Positions 1-24,749 of a stretch of DNA of 64,000 nucleotides are shown in pieces (positions within the stretch are counted from its first letter, which is position 1; each line of letters begins with the position of its first letter). Location: the NCBI GenBank assembly GCA_035582835.1, contig JAYKAV010003080.1, forward strand, positions 233,753 through 297,752. Reading direction: 5' to 3'. Position numbers and translations under genes: made by a program. Under the pieces are notes generated by a model. It was not told where the DNA came from and made no database searches. It worked only from the letters and a program-made list of their open reading frames with translations. The stretch comes from Phoebastria nigripes (lineage: Eukaryota > Chordata > Aves > Procellariiformes > Diomedeidae).

Positions 1-248
1 TACAGCAGATACTTCATTTCTATTTAATTACCTTGAGCCATGTGTCCTTCAATACTTGAAGTATATGGAAAACACTTAGCTTTTCTCTGATTTGGTGATA
101 CTCTTTTCTTTCTTGCTTGCTATGGCTTTGCAATACAAACTTCCTTTACCTGTCTATATAGGTAAAGCTTTATCACTGCACTTATTCTTTCTTATTGCAG
201 CTATCTAATGCTCTTTTCTCTTGACCTTTTGCACTGCCTTCTTTAAAG
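1..248 (+). other. SYTL5: SYTL5 intron, partial
   Basis: This AT-rich sequence precedes the first exon seen. A pyrimidine-rich tract runs into the AG at 247-248. An upstream AG near 200 is not a usable start because the frame then meets a TGA before the exon. No coding sequence is seen. Confidence 0.55.
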
Positions 249-314
249 AACTCCCCAGAAGACTCTGACAGAAAATGGACGTATTTAAATGTGCCTGAAA
301 CAGACGGTGATACT
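249..314 (+). CDS. SYTL5: SYTL5 exon, linker before C2A (predicted)
   Basis: This is a 66-bp open stretch between a pyrimidine-rich acceptor (TTTAAAG) and a strong donor (GTGAGT). It reads NSPEDSDRKWTYLNVPETDG plus DT, 22 codons, starts and ends on codon boundaries, and joins in frame to the next exon, which also starts on a boundary. Acidic linker sequence just before C2A is expected in synaptotagmin-like proteins. Because it is a multiple of three it could be skipped without a frame change. No domain lies in it, so the call rests on splice signals, phase and position only. Confidence 0.6.
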
Positions 315-13801
<13,487 letters not shown>

Positions 13802-14496
13802 AAGACTTCAACTACTGAGGGGTACCACAAGTACTCCTGACTTCAGTGGTGTTCAGGCTTTTGTCACTTTGCCCATTTGAAAGTGGGGAAGGGTTGTACT
13901 CTGCCTTGGATATTAAGGCTCCGAGTGAGATTTTAACGCATTCTGCACTTTCACGCGCACGTCTTTAACCCAGGCTTCTTGTACGGATTATGTTTCTCCT
14001 GAAGCCAGTGAGAATTTGACCTTGTACAGAGATCGGACTGGCTTTCTCTGTCCCTTCTGGTGCCTGGTGCACAGCTGATGAACACCTCTGCCTCTGGGGG
14101 GCATGGAGTGAGCAAATTCTCTAGCAAGTCATTTAGAGTATGGTTACGTATCTCCTTCTGGGTCGAAGACAGCCTAGAAGACAGCAGTGAGAGAGTACAA
14201 GCAGATTCAGAGTGAGTCTGTGCTTTGGTATTTGAAAGATAAGAAGCCATAACGTTATGGAGGATTACAAACAATGTTTCTTTACCACGTTTGCTTGTTG
14301 GACTGTGCAGTGTGCAGGGTGGCAGGCTTGGGACCAAGCAGCCCACCAAGGAAGGCCAATGCACTGTGTTGCACACTAGAAATAGGCAGCAGGTGAGCTG
14401 GTGTACAGTGCTGGTGTTCTGGCATTCTCTGGGTTATTTTAATGCACTGTATAAAAGGCAGACTTGTTTCAAAGTAATCAAAGAGCCTCTAATGAA

Positions 14497-14502
14497 AATA
14501 AA
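14497..14502 (+). terminator. Candidate poly(A) signal for SYTL5 (proximal)
   Basis: This is an AATAAA hexamer about 700 bp after the stop codon. The following sequence is A/C-rich, with a GT-rich stretch (GTGTTACTGTGTTTTTCGTT) from about 14540, a reasonable downstream element at some distance. It is one of two candidates. Confidence 0.3.
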
Positions 14503-15452
14503 TCGTAACAAATCCCCAAACAGTTCCCAGAACTACAGGGTGTTACTGTGTTTTTCGTTCAGTTGACAGCTCTAGCCAAGATCTTCTGATGTCGTTGAAC
14601 AGAGGGAATATGTTCACGTGCCTGTCCCCATCTGATGAGTTGCTGAGATGAGACACACGCTGGGTTTGGACATAGTTAGCTAAGACCTTGATTCAACAGA
14701 TTGTGTAGTAAAGTGATGTGATTAAAGCACATGCCAGAATGATTTGCACAACTGTGGAATTTTCTCTGAATGGGCTGGGATCCCATTCAGGCGTGCCCAC
14801 GCACGTTAATTATTAACCAGAGTAGGGCTTTTTTCTCCTGAATATCCCCCTGTGAGGTAACAGTGGATTTAATGATAAGAGTGGGTTTTGGCCAATTCAA
14901 TCATTAATCTTTTTAACCGTGACAGTTGTTCAACAGTAATTTTGCCATTTGGTTTCCTAAACTGATTTTACACCTACTTACATCCCCCATCCTTTGGAGA
15001 CTTATGCGGATCATATGTGAAGAGCATGCTGTTTTGAATAGTTGTTGTGGGCTACTCCTACCAAACGAGATAGGATTATAATCTTTTTTCAAGGACAGCA
15101 CATGTCTGCTTGCAAGATTGGATAATAATATAATTGCATGGCATGTGATTGCTCAGGGTATAAGACAAAGGAAGATCAGTAAACTGAGTGAACAACATTT
15201 CTTCTGAATTTTCCAGAATTAGAACACAGCTTCCTATTTGAACTGGTAAATTCGTCTATAGCTATTCTTAGCTTTTTTATTTTTTCCCCCAAATGTTTTA
15301 TTTTTGGAAGCAATGTAGTATTAGTATTAAGGAAACAAATTGAAATATATGGAAACATAATCCTTACATAAATTACTGGAAAAAAATGAACTTTCAAAGA
15401 ATGTATCATTCCCTCTAGATCAAAACACCAGTATTCGAAGATTTCTGTGAAG

Positions 15453-15458
15453 AATAAA
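15453..15458 (+). terminator. Candidate poly(A) signal for SYTL5 (distal)
   Basis: This is an AATAAA hexamer followed within about 20-40 bp by TTGTTTGAGAG and ATGTTGTTCTT, a T/G-rich context that fits a cleavage region. It lies about 1.65 kb after the stop codon. No transcript data support it here. Confidence 0.35.
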
Positions 15459-18400
15459 GACCACAAAATCTAAGTTGTTTGAGAGATACAAATGTTGTTC
15501 TTCACAGTCCAGAAATTGCAAGAAATGTAGATTGAACAACAAGTTCATGAACTGATAGCTAAGTAACTACAGCTGGAAATTTTGACATCTGTAGCTGTCC
15601 TAGTGTACAATTATGTACATGTATTTGGAGCTGAATCCAAAACCTTAAAATTTAATGTNCATTTCTTTTTTNTTTTTTTTTTTTTTTTTAAAGATNTTTT
15701 ATACTGGTTTTNGTTTGAGTGGCTTGAAACTGCAGGAAAGGTTACAAGCAGTCTTTTAAAATCCTAATATTATTAGATTAAAAAAAATATATTTATTTTT
15801 GTTAAAACTAGTATCTTAGTTTTAATATAAGAATTTGTTTCATTATGAATATTTTCTATTAAAATTCTGATATGACTTTAAAAAGTCATTGGAGGTACTG
15901 CTTGGCCAGTTTGAGACCCACAATTTTCAGAAATTACCGAGTCATCTTTGAAAAGAAAATTCCCTTAGAGAATCTCAGTTTGGGAACCAAAAGTCAGTAG
16001 TTGCTCAAGAAAACTGACTTCATTTTTCTTCTTTATCTATTCTTCATTTTTTTCTGAAGTCCTGCTCAAATTGGGCAGTGAAGCAAGTTTAGTCTAGCTG
16101 GCTGTTCGTTTTATGCCGCAGGTGCTGTGAGCTGATAAATTAGAGTACAAATATCAAGCACATACATTTTATGACCTTTTTCTTATCATGATAGTCTTTC
16201 TTTAAGTATTAGATTTTTTTTTTTTTNTATCAGTATCCCCCAAAATGAAACTTTTGGCACCTAAACTACCTCTCTCTTTAACAGAATCGGTCTGAGTTGT
16301 CTTGGTTGTTTGTACTGCAAACCTGTGTTTATTTTGGGAATAATAATATTATATTGACATGGAGGCACAAGCTTGATTCTTCACTTGCTGGAAGTTGATT
16401 CAAAAAGATAAGGCTTGTTAAATCTAAAGAAAATGATTCTTCAGGTAAAATTCCAGCTAGAGTTGTAGAGGAACACTGGGCAGTCGGATGGTTTGGTTTT
16501 GTTTCATTTTGATGGTGAAAATGGGAAAAATAATAAGAACACAAAAAAGTCCTCCACGTTGGACCCCAAAATGGACACCTTTTTCTCTTGCCGAATTGAA
16601 AACCTTAAAATAATTTTGAACTGAACAAAACCTTTTACTTTTACATGGAGTACAAGAGTTTGTCTAATTTTTGAATGGTATTTTCTAACCTTCTCAGCAT
16701 GAACATTTTAGCTAAATCAAGTCTTGCTTTGAAAGGAAAAAGTCTGTGCTTTGTTACTTCAGCTTCTGCCCTTTTTGGTCCTATGGTAGAGTTTGTGATG
16801 AATGGACTCATCTGGGAGGTGTCACCAAGCTCATACGCGGGCGTTAAGTTCTGCCTTTTCCTTCCAAAGGGCCAAAATTTCACTCTGAGCCTGCACCTGA
16901 AATTATAGACCGGGCTCTGAACAGACTGTAGGTGTCAACTGCAGTTCAGCATATGAAGAGAACAATTTCACTTGGGAAGTAATTTCGGCCAAGGCGGTGG
17001 TGTTTGCCATTGATGAGATTTGGAGTAGTGCAGTGCAATTACCCCCTAGGTTAGCAGTAACAATTCTGCATTATGGTAGCATATAATAGGTATCACACTC
17101 TGCCTCAAATGAGCCTCCGAGAGATGATGAGCATCATATAAACACTAGAGCAATTTGGAAAGCTTTGCTGTTCTGTGGTGTTATCGGCACATTTGTAGGA
17201 AGCGTTTGATTTGTGGAAAATGTCACATTTAATTATATCTCTTATATCTTTGGTCTCTTCCTTTACGAAAATGATTTATGGTTTGGAAAAGGCACAAGAT
17301 GATTAACTGCAGATGTGATTTCTTGTTTCCCAGATATTTGAATTAATTGCCTATAATTTTACGTCATTACCTACTGTGTGTTCCCAGGCTGAACAAAAAG
17401 ACAGAAAGCCAGGAATTAGGCTGAAGCCTTCCTTTTGTATGTATGTTTATGGTATTGAAGGTGCATGGATGATTTATTCAAGGCTAATTTTTAGGAGAAA
17501 ATAGCCACGATTTTAACATTGATTCATAAACTCCTGCTCTGAGTAAACAGACACAGCAGAGCTGATGTTTCTAAAGTATTTTTCCACACAGACTTGAATA
17601 ACTGAAGATGCGTCAGTGGAGAAAAAACCTTCTCTACAGTGGTTTTTGAAAGTGTGTTGCACAATGCATTTTACTCTGATACATATTTTTCTAGCAAGGT
17701 TACTACAGGGCTTTCATCACCATCTTTTCCCCCTTGTGATTAGATTTTGAGGGTTTGACCCATCAAAGAAGAAAAAAAGTGCAACTTTTGCTGTAAAACG
17801 TCAAGTGGGGCTTGAGACAGTGTGGTTATTGCCAGTATCCATCAAAAAGGGCTGATGCTGAGGGCTCTCCAAGCCCTGCCATCAGACTTTGGTATCCAGA
17901 CCTGTTCTCTGGAAGTTTCTCTGCTCAGTCTATCAGCTATATGGGGACTCCAGGCTTCTAAGTGTTGATGCTCTTGCTTGCATGCTTAGATGCCAAGAGC
18001 AGGCTAAAATAGGTTTGAAACGGCCTCCCCATCTCCTCCACCTCCATCATGTTACGTTTGAGGGAGGGTGGGAGGAAAGCTGCAAAGACTCTGAGGGACG
18101 CTGTTGCCATCTTCCTGTGCTAATCCAGGTGCCATTGCCTTCCTTGAATGCCTTTTAGATGCCACATTTTGATCTTTCTTTCCCAGCTGGATGCTTTAGC
18201 AGATGGTTTAAGAGAAGGCATTGGGATGGTGAGTATGTTTTGATCATGATGCATTAGACTGGAAGCTTATTCTTCTGTGCCTCTTCCAATGCAGGTGATG
18301 CTAAGGTAGCATGAAAGAAGCATTTTTATGTATTCATTTTTTATTTTTCTTTTCCTGCCTGGTTAGGCCCTGCCAAGTGCAATTGTTCTAAGTTGTATTC

Positions 18401-21400
18401 TGCAAAATATCAACTAAACCGTAACAGCAGAGCAGCCATTGAGCATCCACTGGTACTAATTGATAAGGAGCAGTAACAGGAGGGTTGCATTTAGACTGGC
18501 ATAATTTTGGCTTCTTGAGGGGTACGCACATTGCCCAGCTTCAGGCATGTAAAGTTTGCGGTTTGCTCTGTAGAGTCAATGAAGAGAAAGGCTGCTTGGA
18601 TCTCCTACACCTTCGAAAAAGAGCTCAGAGTCCTATTTCCACAGCTGTTTAGTTCGTGGATTCACACAAGATAGTAAGGGTTGTACCTGAATCTTTGCAA
18701 GGGTCTCTCTTCCCTTCATCCCTCCCTTCGGTTCAGCAACCCTCACCAGAACGTTCTACCTGAACGTTAATCTCCAGTGTCTGGAAGGAGGCAGCATGCA
18801 GCAGTTAAGTGATAGCCCCACTTATTTTCATCCATACGAGGTAAAAACTGAAATTTTACTTCCCTAACATACAGTATTGATTTTCAGCACTTTGCAACAA
18901 TGACAGACATAACCATCTCCTGAGAGCTGGTCCATGCACTTTGTAAACTCTTTTTTTTCTTTTTTTAAATAGTTTTTAAAACATGATTATTATTTATTTA
19001 TTTTTACACAGAGTGTTAACATTTTAAAACCCTAGAGAAATGGTGGTAGAACGTGTGACGAATTCCAGCATAGGATCCAGACTTTATTTGCAGCGATGTC
19101 TTTTACCGTAAGTCAGCAGGAGATGGTGCAAATCTGTTTGATAAGTGGTAGTAAGACAGTGTTAACTATACTGTGTATATTGACACTGGAAAGTGAATCT
19201 CAGCTTGCTTTTTAGGTGTTTTTAGGTTGTTTTGAAACTCACCCTTGCTGCATCTTGGCCCTCTATTTAGATTAGTTATTTCAACAATTCTGCTTTGTGG
19301 CAGTAACATCTATATGGCTGTGTGCTACTGCTCCTGAAAGCTTGGTGTGTATTTTTGAGGGTAGTTTTAACTGTTGAAGTTTGCCTAAAGCCAAGTGTCG
19401 TCATTTGTTGCAGCAATTAGAGAATGTCACGTACCCCTCGTTCTGCCTTTGTTCTGCTTAAAATCCGTTGCTAGCTATTTGTTTAATTATTCTGCTGGAC
19501 GTGAACAGTAGTAGCAGTAAATGGCATTGCAATATGTTAAGTTCTGCCCAAATTTAGACAAAACAAAATGTTTCCTGCCCAGAACATTTTTGTACCGTGC
19601 ACTGTATGTTCAGTTTTATAGACAAAGGTGGCTGGTAAAACTTTTGCAGCTGTTGTCAAGATTACTGTTCTCTCTTTTAAAATTAAAATAGTGAAACACG
19701 TTGCTGTGTCCTTGTCTCTCCTAAAATGCATTACAGAAAACTTATAAACATGTCTTTCAGGAATATCCCATATTATCTCATTGAGGTAAAGACATTACTT
19801 CACTTACATGTGATGAATAATGCAAGAGGCCTGGCATGTCTTCAGAGGTGGGACTCCGTTGACAGTGTCTCTCTCCCTCCTTTTTTTGTTTGCCTTAATT
19901 TCTACACTTTAAGTGTTTTTAAGCTATTTTTTATTTCATAAGCATTAAACCTGTTTTCTTTTTAACATGCAATTCTAAGAATAAGGAAAATTCAGTGTTC
20001 TCTTCCCCCTTGCTAGAGAATTATTTTACACGTGCCTTAACCCTGCATGATCAGCAGGTCCTCCCCTCCGTCTCCGAATCTCCTACCTCTTCCCTAGTTC
20101 AAGGTCCTGCCCACCTGAAAATCTAGGTATGTTCAAAATGCAGCTTTTCGGTAATTACTGGTCCTGATGGGTTTTTTTTAATAATTAAAAACAAAACCCA
20201 TTTGATCACTCAATTTAATTTATACTTTCAGCTGAGTCGTGTTCACTTCAACTTCCCTCTCAGAGCTGAGGGCTCTCTTCCATCTTCTCTTGGTTCTCCG
20301 GTTCTCCAGGATTTTGTGTCTTGCTGTCCCTTCCCGACTGTCCGAGACAAACCAGGAAGGCCAATAATGCTCCTGGGCTCTGGGCCTGTGCTTGCCTCTG
20401 CTGGCTTTGCAGTAGTCTGAAAGCCTGGCTCAGTGTGTTGGGTTCCTGCACCTAGGTTAAGGGGAGACCACCTCAGCAGGGTTCACTGGTCTCTTGGCGT
20501 GATTTGGGCACAAGCAGCTGGCTCCTTTGCCCTCACACCACTCCTGTCTAGCTTGTCCCCATGCTGGTTCTGGCCTTTATGGGGGTGGGAGGTCAAACGC
20601 CCGTGAACTGGAAGGCAGCTGCAGGAGGGGAAGAGCCCTCCTGCCATTCCTCTGCTCCTTCTATCTTTGCTTGGGGGACTTAAGGTACTTAAGGATTTGC
20701 TCGGGGGTCTAGAAGACACCTCTTTAACTTCTGTACAACTGAACTGCAGTCTCTCCTCCCCTTCTCTTTGAGGTGATAGATGCCAAGTTCTCCCTGTGAA
20801 TTTGAAGTATGGGCCAACCTAATTACTGAAATTCAGGTCATGGTTACTTTCTGGGTGCATGGGTGGCAATGGGAGATATGGTGGTAACTAGATGTGCAGA
20901 AGCACGTTCTGCACGGACACTGGCTTTCCCATCTGTCTCCCTTGCATTTTACAGGGCATGCAGCAGCTGGATCACTGCTTGGAAGAGGCCAGAGAAATGC
21001 ATGTGCTATCCACAACCGCCAGTGTCCTCACTGGCTCCTCTAGCCCAGGCAGCCTTGCTGCTCTCTGCCTTCCACTGTCTGCTAACGCTTTCCCGCTCTT
21101 CCCTTCACTGAGCTGCCATAAAAACATCCTCCAGNCACAGACGGGGAGAGAGAAATGGGCAGCAGCTACACGGCCGAGAGGAGCTGTGCCATCTCCTGAT
21201 GGTGTGAAGCACTCGCTCCCTTTTCCCTTTCTGTGGATGTACAGCACTAACAGAGACTGAGGTGAGTGGCTGGAAGTGATCTAGCACTGAGATCGCACAG
21301 CCTACGCTCCATTATTTCACCACCTCAATTTAAAAAGTGGGTTGCGATCGTAAGAGTATTTAAATGTACTTCAGGTTACTTTTTAGCCTCTGCGTTTTCA

Positions 21401-24225
21401 TTAATTATGTTAGGCAGTCTGACTCATGCTCTTATGTAAGTACTGAGCTGTAATGAAGCTGCACGTTGTAGTCATTTAGTGCAGAGCTGTAAGGGTCATT
21501 GGTGTTTTCATTAAAACGTAACGCTTTCTGTCCCAGAGGGGATGGTTTGAACTTCAAGAATAGGGATGTGCAACTTTAAATTTTGTCTCTCCTCTGCAGG
21601 TGTAGAGGAGGTGTGTGACGGCAGGGGTTGTTCTCATCAAATTAGGTGGATTCTTGGGCAGGATCTGGGGAAAATCAGGCCATTTACGAAATTGTTTCCT
21701 GCTCATGAGAAATTGCTGCCTCCCACAATTTGTCCCAGTAGTTTTGTTTGCAAAAGATGTTGCGTGACAGAAACGTGAATTCTTTTCTGGTCTAAAAATG
21801 ACTGAAGTCTTTTGGTTCATATTCAGAATTGAAGAGTATCTCCAGATTGATGTAGGAACCTCCAGCCCGTGGCTGTATCCACACACTGCGATCTGTCACA
21901 GCTCCTGCAATGAATGGCCTGGAGGTGGGAGTGGAAAGGACAAGACTCATGGCAGGTCTTGCTTCTTGGAAACAGCCTTTAATCCTCCCAACTAAAATTC
22001 ATGTTTTAAACAGGATTTGCATTTTGACAGCAGTGGTAGGGTTAGAGCTATGGCAAGAAGAGCCATGTTGGTAGTACCACAAAGACTCCACAGCCTGTAC
22101 ATTTTTGAGGGAGCTGAATTTTCTGTTAAAAGTTTAAAAAAAGTGCAGTAGTGTAGATACTGCACCTTGTTTACACAGTGCTATTTTACTGGCACCAAAA
22201 GTCTACAGGATGACTTATTGGAATATATCTGAATATTTGGAGTTTATTTGAATATATAAATGCTGGGCTAAAGCCAGAAATACTAAGTCCCTTGTTCAAA
22301 CACTCCTTTCCCAAAAGGCCAATCTGCCACATCCCTGCATACCATACATGCAGGCTGATTTGACTCCAAAACAGAGATGGCACATGATGTTTTTCACTGT
22401 TCCACTCCTCCCCACAAAAATGTACAACAGAAAATGCCAGAAACCTTGTATTACTAATCAAGAACAGCTTTTCTTAATCACAAGATTTTAATAGATGGTC
22501 TGTGTAGAACTAGTAATCCAATCACTCATGCACTCTCCTCCACTTAATTCAATTTCCTGTAACAGCCTAGTGATTGCCATCACTTTCCCGATTGCAGCAA
22601 TCGTAAAGCCCCACTCCTGTTCACCCAGTCATGAAAGATGACTGGATGCACTGATTCTGCACCTAAATCAAAATGGAGCGGCAGCGGATTGGAATTGCAG
22701 CAATACAATGTGTCCATCAGCATGCTGGTCCCTCCTTGCTCCTTTATAGTGGGTCCAGGACTGACTTTCTTTTTGGTTTGGTCAGGTCAGCTCTGGTACA
22801 GAAATGCTGTTTCTATGATTTTTGTCACCAATCTTGTCCTTGCATCTTATTCNTAACAGCAACACTCAGAAAGCTCAGTCAGGGCTTCCTTGCCCTCCGG
22901 TTGCTCAGCCTTGCAAACGTGGCACCACCACCTGCAGAGTTCAGGGTATATCCAGATCTTCTTTGCCTTTGGCATCAGCACTGCAGGGAGTCATCACNGG
23001 GGCCATGCCATGCTTTCATACTTACCCTTGGGTGTTTAGCAAGTGTCTCCAAACACTCTCAGAAGCAGACCATCCTGTTGAGAAGACACAGCCTACCACC
23101 ACCCACCATGCCTCCTTGGTGCTGTCGTGCTTCAGTCCACAAATTAGCTTTTGCTAGCTAGGGTCAGGGCTGACTTCCCTCTCTTCACATTCATTCCCTC
23201 ATTAATTCACTTGCAGGAACAACCTTTTAAAAAGAGATTTTCTAATTTCAGAGGGTGTGAGAGACCAAATTCTGGTAAGGATTGCTTTAAAGATGCTGAA
23301 AACTGTTCCTCTGCNGACACCAGAGTGTAAAATCAAACAATCATCTACCTTACGGTCAAAGACAAACAAGCATTTGGCTGAAAAAACAGGGCTGAGCACT
23401 TGAGTGGCAAGAATTAACAGCACAGACACTGGAGTGCTGCTTTTCAGGCATGTCAAATTATGCATCATATCCTGTAAACAGGTATCCAAAGCTGCAACTC
23501 AAATTTTCACTCCTTTGATGCTTATATTCTTCATGCACGATGTANATTCTTTGTAGTGGATTGCCAAGACTGTGGGCTATAATAAAACAACAGAAAACTC
23601 TTTCCTTTTTTGATTGCCTCCTAACACTTTTTATTAAGCAGGGAGCTTTTTTGTTAATTTGTAAGTGATGACTTGCAAACAAATATTTTCACAGATCTGG
23701 AAATGACAAATCCTTGATGAAGTTTCCCTGGGGGAAAGGCTTCCCTGCCATCAAATCAACAGCCTGGTCTGTCTCCAAGATAAAGAGGGGAAAGAAATCT
23801 GCTACTCCAAGTCCATTGGACATGAAAAGCCAGAAGCAGAAGCATACCAGGTAAGAGCATATTTTTCTATCAAGCATTGCAGTATGTGGCCTTTAGTAAT
23901 TACTGCCCATCTTCTACACTGCTCACTGTTCCTTTATCGTATTCTTTCTGGTAATGACTTCCATACTCCTGCTATCAGCTATTTTCTCCTCGCTGCTGCT
24001 GAAAACAGGTACTTGCGTTGCCTTCGGCTTATGCTTTGTGTCTGTGATCAACCATATTAGTGGAACTGAAAGGCACTGCTGGGTTGCTTGTACATTTTCA
24101 ATCTGAGGCTAATGTCTCTGTTATAATGGTTTGCAGAGAGGTATTTTGATCCAACTTTTGAATTAATCGATCAACTTTTATCTCCAAGAGGAATTTTAGA
24201 CAACTATCTGTTTGCAAAACAATAT
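15459..24225. other. Intergenic region between SYTL5 and SRPX
   Basis: About 8.8 kb lies between the candidate ends of the two convergent genes. It holds a T-rich run with ambiguous bases at 15666-15689, generally AT-rich sequence to about 20.2 kb, a GC-richer patch at about 20.25-21.26 kb and an open but unrecognised frame at 22673-23161. None of the open frames shows a domain, splice support or a homolog I know. A long SYTL5 3'UTR or a noncoding RNA could lie here. Confidence 0.6.
15666..15689. repeat. Poly-T run with uncertain bases
   Basis: A 24-base T run is broken by an n at 15672, with further n bases at 15659, 15696 and 15712. Uncertain calls around homopolymers are an assembly effect. 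A polyA tail of an old retroposon on the - strand is possible but no body is seen. Confidence 0.6.
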
Positions 24226-24237
24226 TTTATTAATAAA
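24226..24237. terminator. SRPX: Palindromic double poly(A) signal at SRPX 3' end
   Basis: TTTATTAATAAA is its own reverse complement, so AATAAA is present on the - strand at 24226-24231 and on the + strand at 24232-24237. On the - strand it lies about 340 bases after the SRPX stop and is followed by a T/G-rich stretch (ATATTGTTTTGC), fitting use as the SRPX poly(A) signal. On the + strand the following bases are A-rich, so use there is less likely. Confidence 0.6.
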
Positions 24238-24568
24238 AAGACTTGTAAACAGTAAGAAAGAAACCCCAATTTTACACTGAATGAAAAATCCAAAATAAAC
24301 TCCCAGAAACGTGCCTCAGTTCTTCACTCTGTACAAGAAATTCCATTGGGTAGTAATCCTACGTACACATTTATCTAAAGATGGCTGAAAGTACAAAAAA
24401 GCATCATGCATACTTCTATGCAGAGTAGCTACACAGCCGGACAGACTTAATACACACAAAAAATCTGTACATCAGTGATTAAAAAAGCCATGCTTTGTGT
24501 AGCACCATGGGGAGAATTACGTGGATTAAAAAAAATTCACTGACAACTGCAAGCCCTGCAATCCTGAA
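24238..24568 (-). other. SRPX: SRPX 3'UTR
   Basis: About 330 bases lie between the TAA stop and the palindromic poly(A) signal, with no intervening AATAAA on the - strand. The sequence is AT-rich and has no recognised element. The length is ordinary for a matrix-protein mRNA. Confidence 0.6.
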
Positions 24569-24749
24569 TTAGGGACACGACTGACCAATTTCTGCTTGCA
24601 GTTTCATCTCTTCTTTTCTCAAGGGAAAATTGTCAATAAGTGCAAAGAGCTCGGCTGGCGTTGCTGGGAAAGGATAGCGTTCCTTGTCCATTCCGTGCTT
24701 GTCCATCACCACGATGTTGAAATTGTAATGGGGGATCCTCAGCAGCAGC
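24569..24749 (-). CDS. SRPX: SRPX exon 10, end of DUF4174 domain and stop
   Basis: The acceptor TTATTTTGCAG precedes G-CTG-CTG, completing a split arginine codon. The exon reads LLLRIPHYNFNIVVMDKHGM, DKERYPFPATPAELFALIDN and FPLRKEEMKLQAEIGQSCP, then TAA. The D-K-H-G-M-D-K-E-R and FPLRKEEM motifs are hallmarks of the SRPX/SRPX2 C-terminal domain. Mammalian SRPX ends with one more residue. The two bases of the arginine codon come from the exon at 27096-27217. Confidence 0.96.

Larger units (their letters stand above)
13802..15458 (+). other. SYTL5: SYTL5 3'UTR, extent uncertain
   Basis: The sequence after the TGA has no further plus-strand exon. AATAAA occurs at 14497-14502 and at 15453-15458, so the mRNA could end at about 14.52 or 15.48 kb, or further on. 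A 141-codon frame on the opposite strand (13951-14376) has no domain and is taken as chance. Short pieces near 13835 and 14000 faintly resemble palindromic amniote repeats. Confidence 0.45.

Noticed and set aside
13951..14376. 141-codon frame on the - strand
   Set aside because: It is antisense to the likely SYTL5 3'UTR, with no domain and no splice signals that make sense.
22673..23161. 162-codon open frame on the + strand in the intergenic region
   Set aside because: It has ambiguous bases inside, no known domain, and overlapping open frames in other registers. There is no splice or start context.
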